64,000 nucleotides of DNA from Bacteroidota bacterium (GTDB lineage Bacteria > Bacteroidota > Bacteroidia > Chitinophagales > Chitinophagaceae). Below the pieces are notes generated by a model. That model worked only from the letters and a program-made list of their open reading frames with translations. It ran no database searches and was not told the DNA's origin. Location of the stretch: positions 45,450-109,449 of the forward strand of contig JAFEAE010000013.1 in assembly GCA_018266575.1 (NCBI GenBank). Reading direction: 5' to 3'. The translations under genes were made by a program, and so were the position numbers. This document shows positions 16,547 to 25,280 of the stretch, piece by piece. Each line of letters starts with the position of its first letter. Position 1 is the first letter of the stretch.

Positions 16547-16687
16547 TTACTTCTTTTCTCCATTTGAGCTATCCTTAATCAGGTAAATCTGTTTCGATAA
16601 ATCCATTTTAAAATACAGTTTAATGTATTCATTATGTTTGTCTTTAAAAAACCCGATGAGAGAAGATTTATGATTTTTTCCTCGCAT
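16547..16687 (-). CDS. Possible small protein, reverse strand
   Basis: The 46-residue frame (start MRGKNHKSSLIGFFKDKHNE, middle YIKLYFKMDLSKQIYLIKDS) has a protein-like composition of charged and aromatic residues. It ends just before the bidirectional terminator at 16470-16502, which would serve it. No family is recognised, and the frame is short enough to be chance. Confidence 0.35.
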   Translation of the reverse strand: MRGKNHKSSLIGFFKDKHNEYIKLYFKMDLSKQIYLIKDSSNGEKK

Positions 16688-17089
16688 TACTAACTGTTAT
16701 ATACATACGAAGAAAAGAATATCGCCTGCCAAAAATCCATAATCAGACAATAAGGGTATTTAACCAAGTTACCCGCCTCTTATCCCCCCTTTCTTATTCC
16801 TGAATAATCGTTATAAAACTTTATAAAATACTGTGGAATCAAATGGCAAGTATCACAAAATTAGTTTGCCTGGCATAATACTATCTATTAAAACAAGAGG
16901 CCGGATAAAAATCCAGCCTCGTTCTAAAATCCATTATCCTTTGAAAAACCATGTCAAAAATACTCTTGCAATACCTATACAGAAATGATGAAAATCACCA
17001 CCATGGTTGATTGTTTCACTGAATATTTTAAAATTTCGGAAAGACATCTTTTGTTTTTGAGCTTTCTATTTGTACCTGCGCATCTCACT
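16688..17089. other. Intergenic region between the tra module and polX
   Basis: No gene was seen in these 402 bp. One hairpin stands out: gaggc-c-ggat, loop aaaa, atcc-a-gcctc at 16897-16920, which has a terminator-like shape without a clear T-run. The base composition returns to the A+T-rich level of the chromosome. Confidence 0.4.
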
Positions 17090-18910
17090 CTATAACGCCA
17101 TTGTTCCGGAAACTTTTGTTTTATTTTTTTTGAACGATTCGATGGCCTGCCATTTAAACGTATTCAGGATATTTTTCCTGGTGCACCAACCTCTTCGTGC
17201 AACTGCTACGCCTAACGACATAAATGAAAATTGATTGAGGGAATGCGCGTCGCTGCTGATCGTAAGCATTACCCCTTTTTCAATAGCCATCTTTACCAGG
17301 TCGTCCCTGAGATCGAGCCTCAAAGGCTGAGCGTTGATTTCAATTGCTGTACCTGTTGAGATCGATATTTCAAATAGCTCATCCCAGTTGACAGCATAAG
17401 GCTCGCGTTGCCCAATTAATCTTCCGCTAGGATGACCAATGCAATGCACGTTAGGATTTTGACATGCCTTAATAAGTCTTTTCGTATTGTCCCTGTTAAA
17501 TCCACTATGAATGGATGCTGTGACCCAATCAAACTGTTGTAAAAGTTCATCTGGCAGATCTAAGCTGCCATCCGTCAGTATATCTAACTCAACCCCTTTT
17601 TTTATAAAACCCTTCCCAAGCTTTTTATTGATCTTTTCAATTTCTTTGAACTGCGCCAGAAATTCTTTTGCCTGCAGCCCTCCTGCTATATGTTGGCTTG
17701 GTGAATGATCAGTTATTACGATATATTCATAATGCGGAAATTCTGAAAGTATATAACGGGCAATCGATTCAATGTTCTCCGCCCCATCACTCCAGGTGCT
17801 ATGCATATGCATATCAGCTTTTATATCTTTTTCTTCCACCAGTTTAGGGAGCAGGTGATTTCGGGCCGCTTCAATTTCTCCTCTCATTTCACGCAATTCC
17901 GGGGGAATAAATTGCATGTCGAACAAATTATAAATCTCTTCTTCTGTGGCCCCTGCAAGTTTTTTATCGCTTTCCGTTTCAAATACTCCGTATTCATTAA
18001 CTTTCCACCCTTTGGCTTTTGCTATAGTGCGCAATACAATATTATGTTCTTTTGAACCGGTAGAATATAGTAAGGCAGCTCCGAATTCGCTTTCCTCTAC
18101 CAATCGAAGGTCTACCTGCACATTTGTTTTCTTCAATAATATACTGGCCTTTGTTTCACCGCTTGCCAATACACGTTCTGTAGAAGAAAAAGAAATAAAA
18201 TTTTTAATTATTTTTTTCCATAATCTCTTTTCCGCAGCAGCTACTATATCAATGTCACCGATAGTTTCTTTTTTTCTTCGCAGGCTCCCGGCTATTTCTG
18301 CTTTAATTACTCCGGGCATAGATTGTACCTGCTTAAAGATTGGTTCAGCGATGATCATAGCATCCTCCAGCAATAACCGGGTATGCGCCTCTTTAAAGAG
18401 TTTCAAACCACGTTTCATATTTTCAATTCTTTTTGCGCCAAATCCCCTGAGCGTTGCAATACGGCCGGCCTCAATTGCTTCGATCAATTCTTCCCGATTG
18501 CTTATGTCTAATTTTTCATGCAGCAATTTAATAGTAGCAGGCCCAAGGCTACTGATGTCCATCAATTCCAGCAGTTGCTGAGGCACTTTCTTTTTTAGTT
18601 TTTCAAATGTCTCAATTTTATTGGCAGAGAGGTATTCTAAAATTTTTTCGCCGATGCTTTCTCCGATTCCTTTTAAGGTATCTAATGTCTTGATATCTTT
18701 TGCATACACCGCAATATCTTCTTTCAGGTTGTATAACGTGCGGCTCGCCGCTTCATAGGCAATTGCCCTGAAGCGTTCTTCGTTTCCAAGATATTTATAG
18801 CATAATGCCATCTGATGGAATATCTCAGCGAGATCCCTGTTTCGCTGTACTCCTGCAAGATTAATTTTAGCCATATCGGGAAATTTTGCTTCAAAGAAAT
18901 TCAAATACAT
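17090..18910 (-). CDS. polX: DNA polymerase X family protein with PHP domain (PolX)
   Basis: The 606-residue protein has the bacterial PolX layout. A helix-hairpin-helix N-terminus (LKGIGESIGEKI, about 78-90; LRGFGAKRIENM, about 154-165) is followed by the nucleotidyltransferase palm with GSLRRKKETIGDIDIV (208-223, metal-binding DID). A C-terminal PHP exonuclease domain has DMHMHSTWSDG (366-376), ITDHS (399-403), IHSGF, GHPSGR and SSDAHS as metal ligands. Such enzymes fill gaps and trim 3' ends in base-excision repair. The reading can start at residue 1 or at Met13 (18874); both lack a ribosome-binding site. It sits at the edge of the stress-gene neighbourhood. Confidence 0.93.
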   Translation of the reverse strand: MYLNFFEAKFPDMAKINLAGVQRNRDLAEIFHQMALCYKYLGNEERFRAIAYEAASRTLYNLKEDIAVYAKDIKTLDTLKGIGESIGEKILEYLSANKIETFEKLKKKVPQQLLELMDISSLGPATIKLLHEKLDISNREELIEAIEAGRIATLRGFGAKRIENMKRGLKLFKEAHTRLLLEDAMIIAEPIFKQVQSMPGVIKAEIAGSLRRKKETIGDIDIVAAAEKRLWKKIIKNFISFSSTERVLASGETKASILLKKTNVQVDLRLVEESEFGAALLYSTGSKEHNIVLRTIAKAKGWKVNEYGVFETESDKKLAGATEEEIYNLFDMQFIPPELREMRGEIEAARNHLLPKLVEEKDIKADMHMHSTWSDGAENIESIARYILSEFPHYEYIVITDHSPSQHIAGGLQAKEFLAQFKEIEKINKKLGKGFIKKGVELDILTDGSLDLPDELLQQFDWVTASIHSGFNRDNTKRLIKACQNPNVHCIGHPSGRLIGQREPYAVNWDELFEISISTGTAIEINAQPLRLDLRDDLVKMAIEKGVMLTISSDAHSLNQFSFMSLGVAVARRGWCTRKNILNTFKWQAIESFKKNKTKVSGTMAL

Positions 18911-19119
18911 CTACTGCAAAAATGAGACCTATCGAAAATCAGCGATGATGTTTGCCTACATTTATAAAGTGCCGCATTCGTCCGGCGAACAAAACATTTT
19001 TTCTTGCCGCAAAAATGTTGCGACACAACAAAGAAACTATCACATAACAGTCTCTTCTGCAAATGCCACATTCAATTACTTTACCGGCACATGTACGCCA
19101 GATATTCCCAGGGAGAAAA

Positions 19120-19776
19120 CTATGGAACGCTTTTTGAAACCGTAACAGTTCCATTGATGATTTGCTTCCTGACCATATTGTTTACAATTAATTTTCCATA
19201 TTCATGCGCCAGCGCATCACGGGATGAAGGATCAAAAGATTCAGTTTGCACAGAGTAAATCAGTTCTTTTGTTTTTATATCGTAGAGATTACTCTCCCAG
19301 AAATATCTTGTATTCACGGAATAATATCCGGGGGAGTATATCCGGTCATACATGGTGGTATAGTAGCCCCAGAAATATCGGTGGTAAATATAATAGGGTG
19401 AATAGACAATCTGACCCGGTATATAATATTTTTCTTTTGATTTATCCAACAAAACAATCGTGAGTACCGCATCAAAACCACTGTTCTGTAATTTATTGAT
19501 CACATCATCTTCATCCATTTTCCGGAATGCCTTAGGGCCAAATTCCCGGATAGACGAAACAGCATCATATCCCTTGTCTTTCAAATCTCCGACAAGATGG
19601 TCTTCCATTTTTTCACTCAAAGCATGGTCTGACCGGTCATTAATGCCCACAACCAAAAATTTATTAATTTTTTTTTGTGGCAAATTTTCAGTTGTCCAGG
19701 AATGAGTAATGCGGGATGAAGAACATGCTATAAAAACGCATAGGCCCATCATTCCAAAAAATTTTACTAAGCCCAT
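19120..19776 (-). CDS. Lipoprotein of unknown function (DUF4136-like)
   Basis: Starting at Met at 19776 (MGLVKFFGMMGLCVFIAC), the 218-residue protein has a lipobox Cys18 and then SSSRITHSWTTENLPQKKINKFLVVGINDR. The body alternates beta and alpha elements, with ESNLYDIKTKELIYSVQTES near the end. The layout (SRIxxSW..., a nucleotide-like fold, LYDIKTKELIW/Y) is shared with the lipoprotein at 46676-47275, so the two are distant paralogues. A longer frame starts at 19842, but that ATG lies inside the operator palindrome at 19829-19842, so it is unlikely to be used. Confidence 0.75.
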   Translation of the reverse strand: MGLVKFFGMMGLCVFIACSSSRITHSWTTENLPQKKINKFLVVGINDRSDHALSEKMEDHLVGDLKDKGYDAVSSIREFGPKAFRKMDEDDVINKLQNSGFDAVLTIVLLDKSKEKYYIPGQIVYSPYYIYHRYFWGYYTTMYDRIYSPGYYSVNTRYFWESNLYDIKTKELIYSVQTESFDPSSRDALAHEYGKLIVNNMVRKQIINGTVTVSKSVP

Positions 19777-19828
19777 ATAATCTGATTTTAATGGCTTGTA
19801 AATTAATTTGTACTGCCGGCCCTTTTTA

Positions 19829-19842
19829 ATGACCTGCGTCAT
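19829..19842 (-). promoter_or_regulatory. Palindromic operator ATGAC-CTGC-GTCAT
   Basis: A perfect 5-4-5 palindrome lies 53-66 bp upstream of the lipoprotein start. A -7-like box TAATTTAC (plus-strand 19798-19805) is centred 34 bp downstream of it. The same palindrome and spacing occur upstream of nrdJ and the DUF892 gene, with a close variant upstream of the gene at 22444. Confidence 0.6.
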
Positions 19843-19956
19843 ACCGATCGAGGATACTTATCAGATAAAAGAGTTACACCGCTACGACTACTTTAGTGAT
19901 AAAGAAGATGTATCACCAAAAATGAATTGAAAAAAGTGAATTGAATTATCAAAAAA

Positions 19957-20340
19957 TCAGAATGGTTTTTTCTTTTGTCTCCAGTCTCTGATATTGAGCC
20001 ATACGCTTATGATAAAGCTTATGATGAATACAATAAGTGTAGTGTATTCCACCATGTCAATATTAAAATTAATACCGGTAAGCTTTAGCAACAGGAAATG
20101 AATATAGGAATTCGTTTGATCATGATACCCCAGATGTTCCCGTACTTCCCAATGCCATTGTGTACAAAGACAAAACCCCCATCCGTACCAGATACCAAGT
20201 ACAAACCATGAAAAAGCAGTTAATAAAAGTGTAACTAAATTCCATTTCCTCGTACGCCGAAACATCCACCCGGTCGCATTGAACAATGTAAACGCAGAAT
20301 GAAAAACAAAAAAGAAAGTATTCAGAAACTGGTATAACAT
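19957..20340 (-). CDS. Small integral membrane protein (DUF2784-like)
   Basis: The 127-residue protein from Met at 20340 (MLYQFLNTFFFVFHSAFTLFN) has about four transmembrane helices. It has the conserved GWMFRRTRKWNL, FVLGIWYGWGFCLCTQWHWEVREHLGYHD pattern of a Bacteroidota membrane family related to DUF2784. A frame reaching 20397 adds a cysteine/histidine-rich start that is not needed. The function is unknown. It stands alone between the lipoprotein and nrdJ. Confidence 0.75.
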   Translation of the reverse strand: MLYQFLNTFFFVFHSAFTLFNATGWMFRRTRKWNLVTLLLTAFSWFVLGIWYGWGFCLCTQWHWEVREHLGYHDQTNSYIHFLLLKLTGINFNIDMVEYTTLIVFIISFIISVWLNIRDWRQKKKPF

Positions 20341-20525
20341 CCGGATAACTTGCCCACAATGTAACACTAAATGAACCGGCCTGTGTAACAAAATCAAATT
20401 TGATCAACAGAAAATAATTCCGTGTTCAAGCAATAATTTATTTGGAAAAATTTAGCAAAAATATTCAAATGATAAATTTAATTACCACATAATTTAAAAG
20501 TTAATGATGGACTTCAACTTACTCC

Positions 20526-20539
20526 ATGACCAACGTCAT
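20526..20539 (+). promoter_or_regulatory. Palindromic operator ATGAC-CAAC-GTCAT upstream of nrdJ
   Basis: A perfect 5-4-5 palindrome lies 40-53 bp before the nrdJ start. A -7-like TACTTTAA (20562-20569) is centred 33 bp downstream. The position corresponds to about -41 from transcription start, where Crp/Fnr-type class II activators bind. Confidence 0.6.
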
Positions 20540-20578
20540 TTACCCGGTAAGCTACCATATTTACTTTAATATAATTGT

Positions 20579-22345
20579 ATGAACCATGAACAATCATCGC
20601 AGACCCGGCTTTCAGAAAATGCATTGAAAGTGCTTCAGCAGCGTTATCTGAGGAGGAGAACCGAGTCCAATGTGTACGAATCACCCGATGAACTTTTTAT
20701 GAGGGTAGCAAAATCAATTGCATTTGCAGAAACCCAATGGGGAAATTTAAAAGATGCCGAACAATGGGAAGAAAAGTTTTACAACCTGATGAGCAAGCTT
20801 TTATTTCTGCCAAATTCTCCTACATTAATGAATGCGGGAACGCCTAACGGCCAGTTGAGTGCGTGTTTTGTTTTGCCGGTTGAAGACAGTGTTAATGGCA
20901 TTTTCACAACACTGAAAAACGCTGCATTAATACAGCAAAGCGGTGGCGGTACGGGGTTTAATTTTTCTCATCTCAGGCCGAGAGAAGATATAATTTCTTC
21001 CGGGGGCAGATCATCCGGGCCGGTATCTTTCATGAAAATATTCAATGCCGCTACAGAGCATGTAAAATTAGGAGGAAAGCGGCGCGGTGCAAATATGGGT
21101 GTATTGCATATTACCCATCCGGACATTGAAGAATTTATTTGTTCAAAAAAAAATGATGAACTATCTAATTTCAATATCTCGGTTGCCATTACTGATGAAT
21201 TTATGTATGCAGTGGAAAGAAATGGAATGTGGAAATTAATTCATCCAAACACAAACAAAGTTATAAGGGAAATAGCTGCGAGAAAACTATGGAAAGTGAT
21301 TGTAGAAAACGCTTGGCAGTGCGGTGATCCGGGTTTGATTTTTATTGATACGATCAATCGCTATAATCCTACACCAGCAGTAGGAAAAATAGAAGCTACA
21401 AATCCGTGCGGTGAAGTTCCCCTGCTTTCTTATGAAGCATGCAATCTCGGCTCTGTCAATTTATCCAAATGTATTACCCATCATCACACAAGCAAAGGGA
21501 TAGATTGGTTGATACTTGAAGAAATAGTAAAAACAGCGATTCGTTTTTTGGATAATGTGATTGAAGTGAATAATTATATCATTCCGGAAATTAAGCAAAT
21601 GGCCCGGGATAACCGGAAGATTGGTCTCGGCGTGATGGGATGGGCTGATTTATTAATTCAATTGGAGATACCTTATGACTCAGAAAAAGCTATTTTACTT
21701 GGTGAAAGGTTAATGCGTTTTATAAGCCAGAAAAGTTTTGAAGCTTCCGTGCAACTTGCCGTTGAAAGAGGACACTTCCCAAACTGGAAAAAAAGTATCT
21801 ATTTCCATGGCATAGAAATCCGAAATGCTACACGCACAAGCATTGCACCTACAGGCACTATATCAATTATTGCTGATGCATCTTCATCAATTGAACCTTT
21901 ATTCGGACTTGCATTCAACCGCAAACATGTTTTGAATGATGAAAGTTTACCTTACATAAATCCTTATTTTATCCAATTTCTTCATTCGCACAAATTGTAT
22001 TCCGACACAATAGTTTCCAAAGTAATGAACGAAGGTATTGCGGCACATATCAATGAATTGCCCGAACACACGAGAAATATTTTTAAAACAGCACTGGAAA
22101 TTTCTCCGGAGTGGCATTTAAGAAATCAACTTGCTTTCCAGAAATATACAGATAACGCTGTTTCAAAAACAATCAACCTTCCTGAAACAATCACTGCAGA
22201 TGAAGTTGACCGTGTATATAAAGCAGCATGGCAGCAAGGTGCAAAAGGTATAACCGTTTTCCGGCAGCGCTCAAAAAACAAACAGGTTTTTGAACAAGGC
22301 ATACAACCTGAAATAATAAAAGGATGCAAAGTTTGTATCAATTAA
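20579..22345 (+). CDS. nrdJ: Adenosylcobalamin-dependent (class II) ribonucleotide reductase
   Basis: The 588-residue enzyme reduces ribonucleotides to deoxyribonucleotides with a B12-derived radical and needs no oxygen. Visible features are the early redox Cys in GQLSACFVLP (Cys96), the radical-site NPCGEVPLLSYEACNLGS (Asn275, Cys277, Glu279, with partner Cys288), GGTGFNFSHLRP, and the barrel finger loop RTSIAPTGTISIIA. The C-terminal redox pair GCKVC is Cys583/Cys586. There is no ATP-cone, so overall activity regulation is probably absent. The operator upstream suggests induction, fitting a reserve enzyme for low oxygen. No cobalamin riboswitch is apparent in the 180-bp leader. Confidence 0.95.
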   Translation: MNHEQSSQTRLSENALKVLQQRYLRRRTESNVYESPDELFMRVAKSIAFAETQWGNLKDAEQWEEKFYNLMSKLLFLPNSPTLMNAGTPNGQLSACFVLPVEDSVNGIFTTLKNAALIQQSGGGTGFNFSHLRPREDIISSGGRSSGPVSFMKIFNAATEHVKLGGKRRGANMGVLHITHPDIEEFICSKKNDELSNFNISVAITDEFMYAVERNGMWKLIHPNTNKVIREIAARKLWKVIVENAWQCGDPGLIFIDTINRYNPTPAVGKIEATNPCGEVPLLSYEACNLGSVNLSKCITHHHTSKGIDWLILEEIVKTAIRFLDNVIEVNNYIIPEIKQMARDNRKIGLGVMGWADLLIQLEIPYDSEKAILLGERLMRFISQKSFEASVQLAVERGHFPNWKKSIYFHGIEIRNATRTSIAPTGTISIIADASSSIEPLFGLAFNRKHVLNDESLPYINPYFIQFLHSHKLYSDTIVSKVMNEGIAAHINELPEHTRNIFKTALEISPEWHLRNQLAFQKYTDNAVSKTINLPETITADEVDRVYKAAWQQGAKGITVFRQRSKNKQVFEQGIQPEIIKGCKVCIN

Positions 22346-22387
22346 TTCCTCACTTGTGTGTTTTGATGATTATCATGGATGCAGCTA

Positions 22388-22398
22388 ATGACAGTCAT
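22388..22398 (+). promoter_or_regulatory. Variant operator ATGAC-A-GTCAT
   Basis: This palindrome has the same half-sites but a 1-nt spacer. It lies 46-56 bp before the start at 22444. A full-match -7 box TAAATTTG (22421-22428) is centred about 32 bp downstream. The shared position argues for the same regulator despite the shorter spacer. Confidence 0.5.
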
Positions 22399-22443
22399 AT
22401 TACCAACCTGCAAGGCGATCTAAATTTGGTTAAATAAAAAAAT

Positions 22444-22872
22444 ATGCATCTCGATATTACCGATTATACTTCACTGCAGGAAATACAAGATGTATTTTCA
22501 GCATTTTATCCTTATTTAAAAATTGAGTTTTATACAAAACCTCATAAAAAATATGAGGCCACGGAAGAAGCCTCCCGCCTGGATTCCAAACTTCGTGTGA
22601 ACGATATTAAAAAAACACACGTTTCCGGGTTACTGGAAATTCTCCCGATGTATAAGGTTTACCAGGTTGAAAAAGAATTTCAGGAACGTTTTGGTTTATC
22701 TGCACAAATCTTTTTAAAAAATAATGAAACATGGCAGCAAACAACTGACATGGATTCTTTCACATTGAAAGAATTAAATGAGATGGGCCGGAACTCATCT
22801 GATGAATTTATCGTGGAAGATTATGAAGAGGGTTTTGAAGAACCCGAAGAAAAACCTGATAAACTATATTGA
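22444..22872 (+). CDS. Conserved hypothetical acidic protein in the stress cluster
   Basis: The 142-residue protein is not a family I recognise. It has a mixed alpha/beta N-terminus (DVFSAFYPYLKIEFYTKPHKKYEA), a central segment (VSGLLEILPMYKVYQVEKEFQERFGLSAQIFLKNNETW) and a strongly acidic, probably disordered tail (FIVEDYEEGFEEPEEKPDKLY). No signal peptide or membrane segment is seen, so it is probably cytosolic. It is followed after 5 bp by another small protein, probably on the same transcript under the operator at 22388. Confidence 0.7.
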   Translation: MHLDITDYTSLQEIQDVFSAFYPYLKIEFYTKPHKKYEATEEASRLDSKLRVNDIKKTHVSGLLEILPMYKVYQVEKEFQERFGLSAQIFLKNNETWQQTTDMDSFTLKELNEMGRNSSDEFIVEDYEEGFEEPEEKPDKLY

Positions 22873-22877
22873 TTAAT

Positions 22878-23273
22878 ATGCCTACTACATTAGCGCAGTA
22901 TTATACGGATGAGATCAAGGAATGGAACAAGACGATAGCTTTTCATTCTTCAGAACTTGCTGATCTTACAGAACGGCTCGAAGATGTGATCCGACGGGAT
23001 TCCATAGAGGCTATTGCAGACAAGGTTGAAGCTCACCAGCATCAGCTTAATAACATCTTTTCTAAATTTACAGACCTGCTGAAACGCTTTCAACAGCAGG
23101 AAGCCTTTTTGAAGTCAGACAGTTCATATATAGATGATTCCATGATAAAACCTGAAATGGAATACGATCAGAAAATACTCCGCCAGGATTTAACTGCAAC
23201 AGAGAAAGAATGTGTTGATGTTATTACAGATTGCCGATCCTTCCTTTCTGAAATTTTAAGAAAGAAAAATTAA
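22878..23273 (+). CDS. Small helical protein of unknown function
   Basis: The 131-residue protein, started at the ATG at 22878, is almost wholly helical with coiled-coil character: KEWNKTIAFHSSELADLTERLEDVI, VEAHQHQLNNIFSKFTDLLKRFQQQEAFL and ATEKECVDVITDCRSFLSEILRKK. A histidine in HSSEL and one in EAHQHQ could bind metal, but there is no firm motif. The layout recalls small helical-bundle stress proteins. It is probably co-transcribed with the gene at 22444. Confidence 0.7.
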   Translation: MPTTLAQYYTDEIKEWNKTIAFHSSELADLTERLEDVIRRDSIEAIADKVEAHQHQLNNIFSKFTDLLKRFQQQEAFLKSDSSYIDDSMIKPEMEYDQKILRQDLTATEKECVDVITDCRSFLSEILRKKN

Positions 23274-23385
23274 GAGTCGCAAAGTCAGGTTCACAGGAAT
23301 AGAATCAAATCAATACTGCCTTCCCGATTTTCCATTAACCGTGTGTGACAACAACCCGTTACAATGAGCATGATTAACAGTTTCA

Positions 23386-23399
23386 ATGACGCTTGTCAT
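23386..23399 (+). promoter_or_regulatory. Palindromic operator ATGAC-GCTT-GTCAT
   Basis: A perfect 5-4-5 palindrome lies 47-60 bp before the DUF892 gene start. A full-match -7 box TAAATTTG (23422-23429) is centred 33 bp downstream. It is the fourth member of the set at 19829, 20526 and 22388. Confidence 0.6.
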
Positions 23400-23445
23400 T
23401 CTTTGAGGCCTTTCCTGAAAGTAAATTTGATCAAATAAAAATTAT

Positions 23446-23970
23446 ATGAAAAACAATAATGAAAAGATAACCACATTACAAAACCTTCTTGATTATGATG
23501 CACAAAGTTTTGCCATAATGGAAGTTCAGTTACAACATATTTTGCCTTCGTGGATAAGTAAAGCCAGTTCATTTGCTTTCAAAGAAGTATTGCAAGGTTA
23601 CCTCGACAAAGTGGAACAAAATGTAAAAAAGCTGGATGAGTTCATTGAAGAAGAAAATATTTCTTCCCTAAGCATTATAAATATTGTGATGAATGCATTT
23701 ATCGGAGAAACAGAATTGAAACTCGCTAAATGCACAGATACCGAAGTGCGGGACGCTTCCCTCCTCGCTTGCGTACAGGCGATCAATCATTACAAAATCA
23801 GTGTTTATGGAACTGCAGCAACATTTGCCGTTGCATTGGAAAAAACAAAAGCAGCTACTCTTTTTCATGAAGCCGGAACAAAGGAAAAAGAAATTGATGA
23901 ACAATTGAGCCGGTTGGCCGAATATGATATTAATGTTAAAGCAAAAGCTCCTATTGTTTTACCTGCATAA
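23446..23970 (+). CDS. DUF892 (YciF-like) ferritin-like stress protein
   Basis: The 174-residue protein fits the YciE/YciF-type DUF892 family. Helix 1 is TTLQNLLDYDAQSFAIMEVQLQHILPSWISKAS, followed by FKEVLQGYLDKVEQNVKKLDEF. A long pair ETELKLAKCTDTEVRDASLLACVQAINHYKISVYGTAATFA carries the usual H-Y on the fourth helix. These proteins adopt a four-helix ferritin-like bundle and are induced by stress in many bacteria; metal binding is assumed rather than shown. It heads a unit with the hydrolase 16 bp downstream and has its own operator. Confidence 0.85.
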   Translation: MKNNNEKITTLQNLLDYDAQSFAIMEVQLQHILPSWISKASSFAFKEVLQGYLDKVEQNVKKLDEFIEEENISSLSIINIVMNAFIGETELKLAKCTDTEVRDASLLACVQAINHYKISVYGTAATFAVALEKTKAATLFHEAGTKEKEIDEQLSRLAEYDINVKAKAPIVLPA

Positions 23971-23986
23971 ATATAAATCTGCAAAT

Positions 23987-24655
23987 ATGGAATTACGTTT
24001 TCATAATGAGGTGACAATACCTGTACGGAATACAATATTAAAAGGCGAACTGGCTATTCCTTCCAAAGCAAGTGCCATTGTAATTTTCGCTCACGGCAGT
24101 GGAAGCAGCCGGTTGAGTCCACGCAACCGGATAGTCGCTAAAAAATTACATGAAAGATATTTCGGCACATTACTATTTGATTTGTTGACCCCTTCTGAAG
24201 ACAACCGTTATGAAATGCGTTTCGATATTGAGTTGCTCACCAAAAGACTGGCCGGTGCGACTGAGTGGCTGGAAAAACATCCCGCTGCAAAAGATTGCCG
24301 CATCGGCTATTTTGGCGCCAGTACAGGTGCTGCCGCTGCACTGAAAGCTGCATCCTATTTGTCTTCCGTAAGTGCGATAGTATCGAGAGGTGGCCGGCCT
24401 GACCTCGCAATGGAAAATTTAGCAAATGTAGAAGCGCCTACTTTGCTGATCGTAGGAAGCCTGGATTATGACGTATTGAGATTAAACAAAGAAGCATACA
24501 TTCAACTTGACTGCAAAAAAAAGCTCGAGGTTGTGGAAGGTGCAACTCATTTATTTGAAGAAAGCGGGACGATGGAAAAAGTGACCGAGCTCGCAGTAAA
24601 TTGGTTTGAGAAATATTTGTTACAGCCCGCTACTTCATCATACAAAGATTATTAG
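23987..24655 (+). CDS. Dienelactone-hydrolase-like alpha/beta hydrolase
   Basis: The 222-residue protein has the alpha/beta-hydrolase core. An oxyanion strand VIFAHGSGSSRLSPRNR is followed by the nucleophile elbow FGASTGAAAAL (G-x-S-x-G) and acid GSLDYDV. The catalytic histidine lies in EGATHLFEES. Such proteins are often next to phosphoribosyltransferase or stress genes in other bacteria, but here the neighbour is DUF892. The substrate is unknown. The start at 23987 is taken because the hydrolase fold begins at MELRFHNEVTIPVR and it leaves a 16-bp gap from the previous stop. Confidence 0.85.
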   Translation: MELRFHNEVTIPVRNTILKGELAIPSKASAIVIFAHGSGSSRLSPRNRIVAKKLHERYFGTLLFDLLTPSEDNRYEMRFDIELLTKRLAGATEWLEKHPAAKDCRIGYFGASTGAAAALKAASYLSSVSAIVSRGGRPDLAMENLANVEAPTLLIVGSLDYDVLRLNKEAYIQLDCKKKLEVVEGATHLFEESGTMEKVTELAVNWFEKYLLQPATSSYKDY

Positions 24656-25280
24656 GTTAAAAAAAGCCGGAATAAATTTAAGCCGGATGTGAAGTAAGTA
24701 TTAGCCTTGTTGATAGAAAACCTTCTAAGATTCTCATTACTGCGTCTGTTGTTATGCCGGTTGCATGATAAAGCCCCGGAAAAAATCAAACGGAAATATC
24801 ACTGTTCTTACACACCATTTCTTTTTTTTCTTCTTTTCCACCTTTTGCTATTTTACAACGGATCATTCTTTTTGCCCTTGTACATTATGCAAAAAGGAAT
24901 AGACTTTGCCAGTTCGTTAAGCTTAGCCCAAAGTTGTTCATCTTCTTTTTTTTCACCATTGCTGGTCAAAAAAAACTTCTTGGCAAGATTTGACTTTTTT
25001 CTGTCATTCCGAACTGCGAATAATTTTATTTGATGTGCGGCTTCCATACAGACTTAATTTTATATGCCTCAAATTTATATTCATCGCTATAGTATTTACA
25101 AGAACCTACGTCAGTGCATCCAATGAGATAAGTCATCTTCCTGCGTTTTATCACGCAACAAATAATGATGACAACAATCAATAAAGACAGTGATGCATGT
25201 CCTTTTCCAGGGATATTGCTAAATATACTTTTGTAGTGAAATAATAATTAGTAATTGGTGGATGGCAGCATCCGAGATGA
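24656..25280. other. Gene-poor stretch between the hydrolase and the hsp20 remnant
   Basis: Apart from one doubtful reverse-strand frame (24853-25047), nothing clear is encoded. A forward frame over the same bases is Phe/Leu/Ser-rich and reads like the complement of a Lys-rich sequence. The stretch just before 25281 may hold decayed upstream parts of hsp20. Confidence 0.4.
24853..25047 (-). CDS. Possible small basic protein, reverse strand
   Basis: The 64-residue frame has a globular-like composition (FAVRNDRKKSNLAKKFFLTS, KKEDEQLWAKLNELAKSIPF). No family is recognised. It stands alone with no clear promoter, and the A-rich composition could produce such a frame by chance. Confidence 0.3.
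   Translation of the reverse strand: MEAAHQIKLFAVRNDRKKSNLAKKFFLTSNGEKKEDEQLWAKLNELAKSIPFCIMYKGKKNDPL

Noticed and set aside
17946..18581. A 211-codon forward frame antisense to polX
   Set aside because: It is the complement of conserved PolX coding sequence, is Ser/Phe-rich and has no family features.
20398..20578. Cobalamin riboswitch upstream of nrdJ
   Set aside because: The 180-bp A+T-rich leader shows no B12-box-like sequence or matching stems.
24707..25033. A 108-codon forward frame after the hydrolase
   Set aside because: Phe/Leu/Ser-rich low-complexity translation typical of the complement of Lys-rich sequence.
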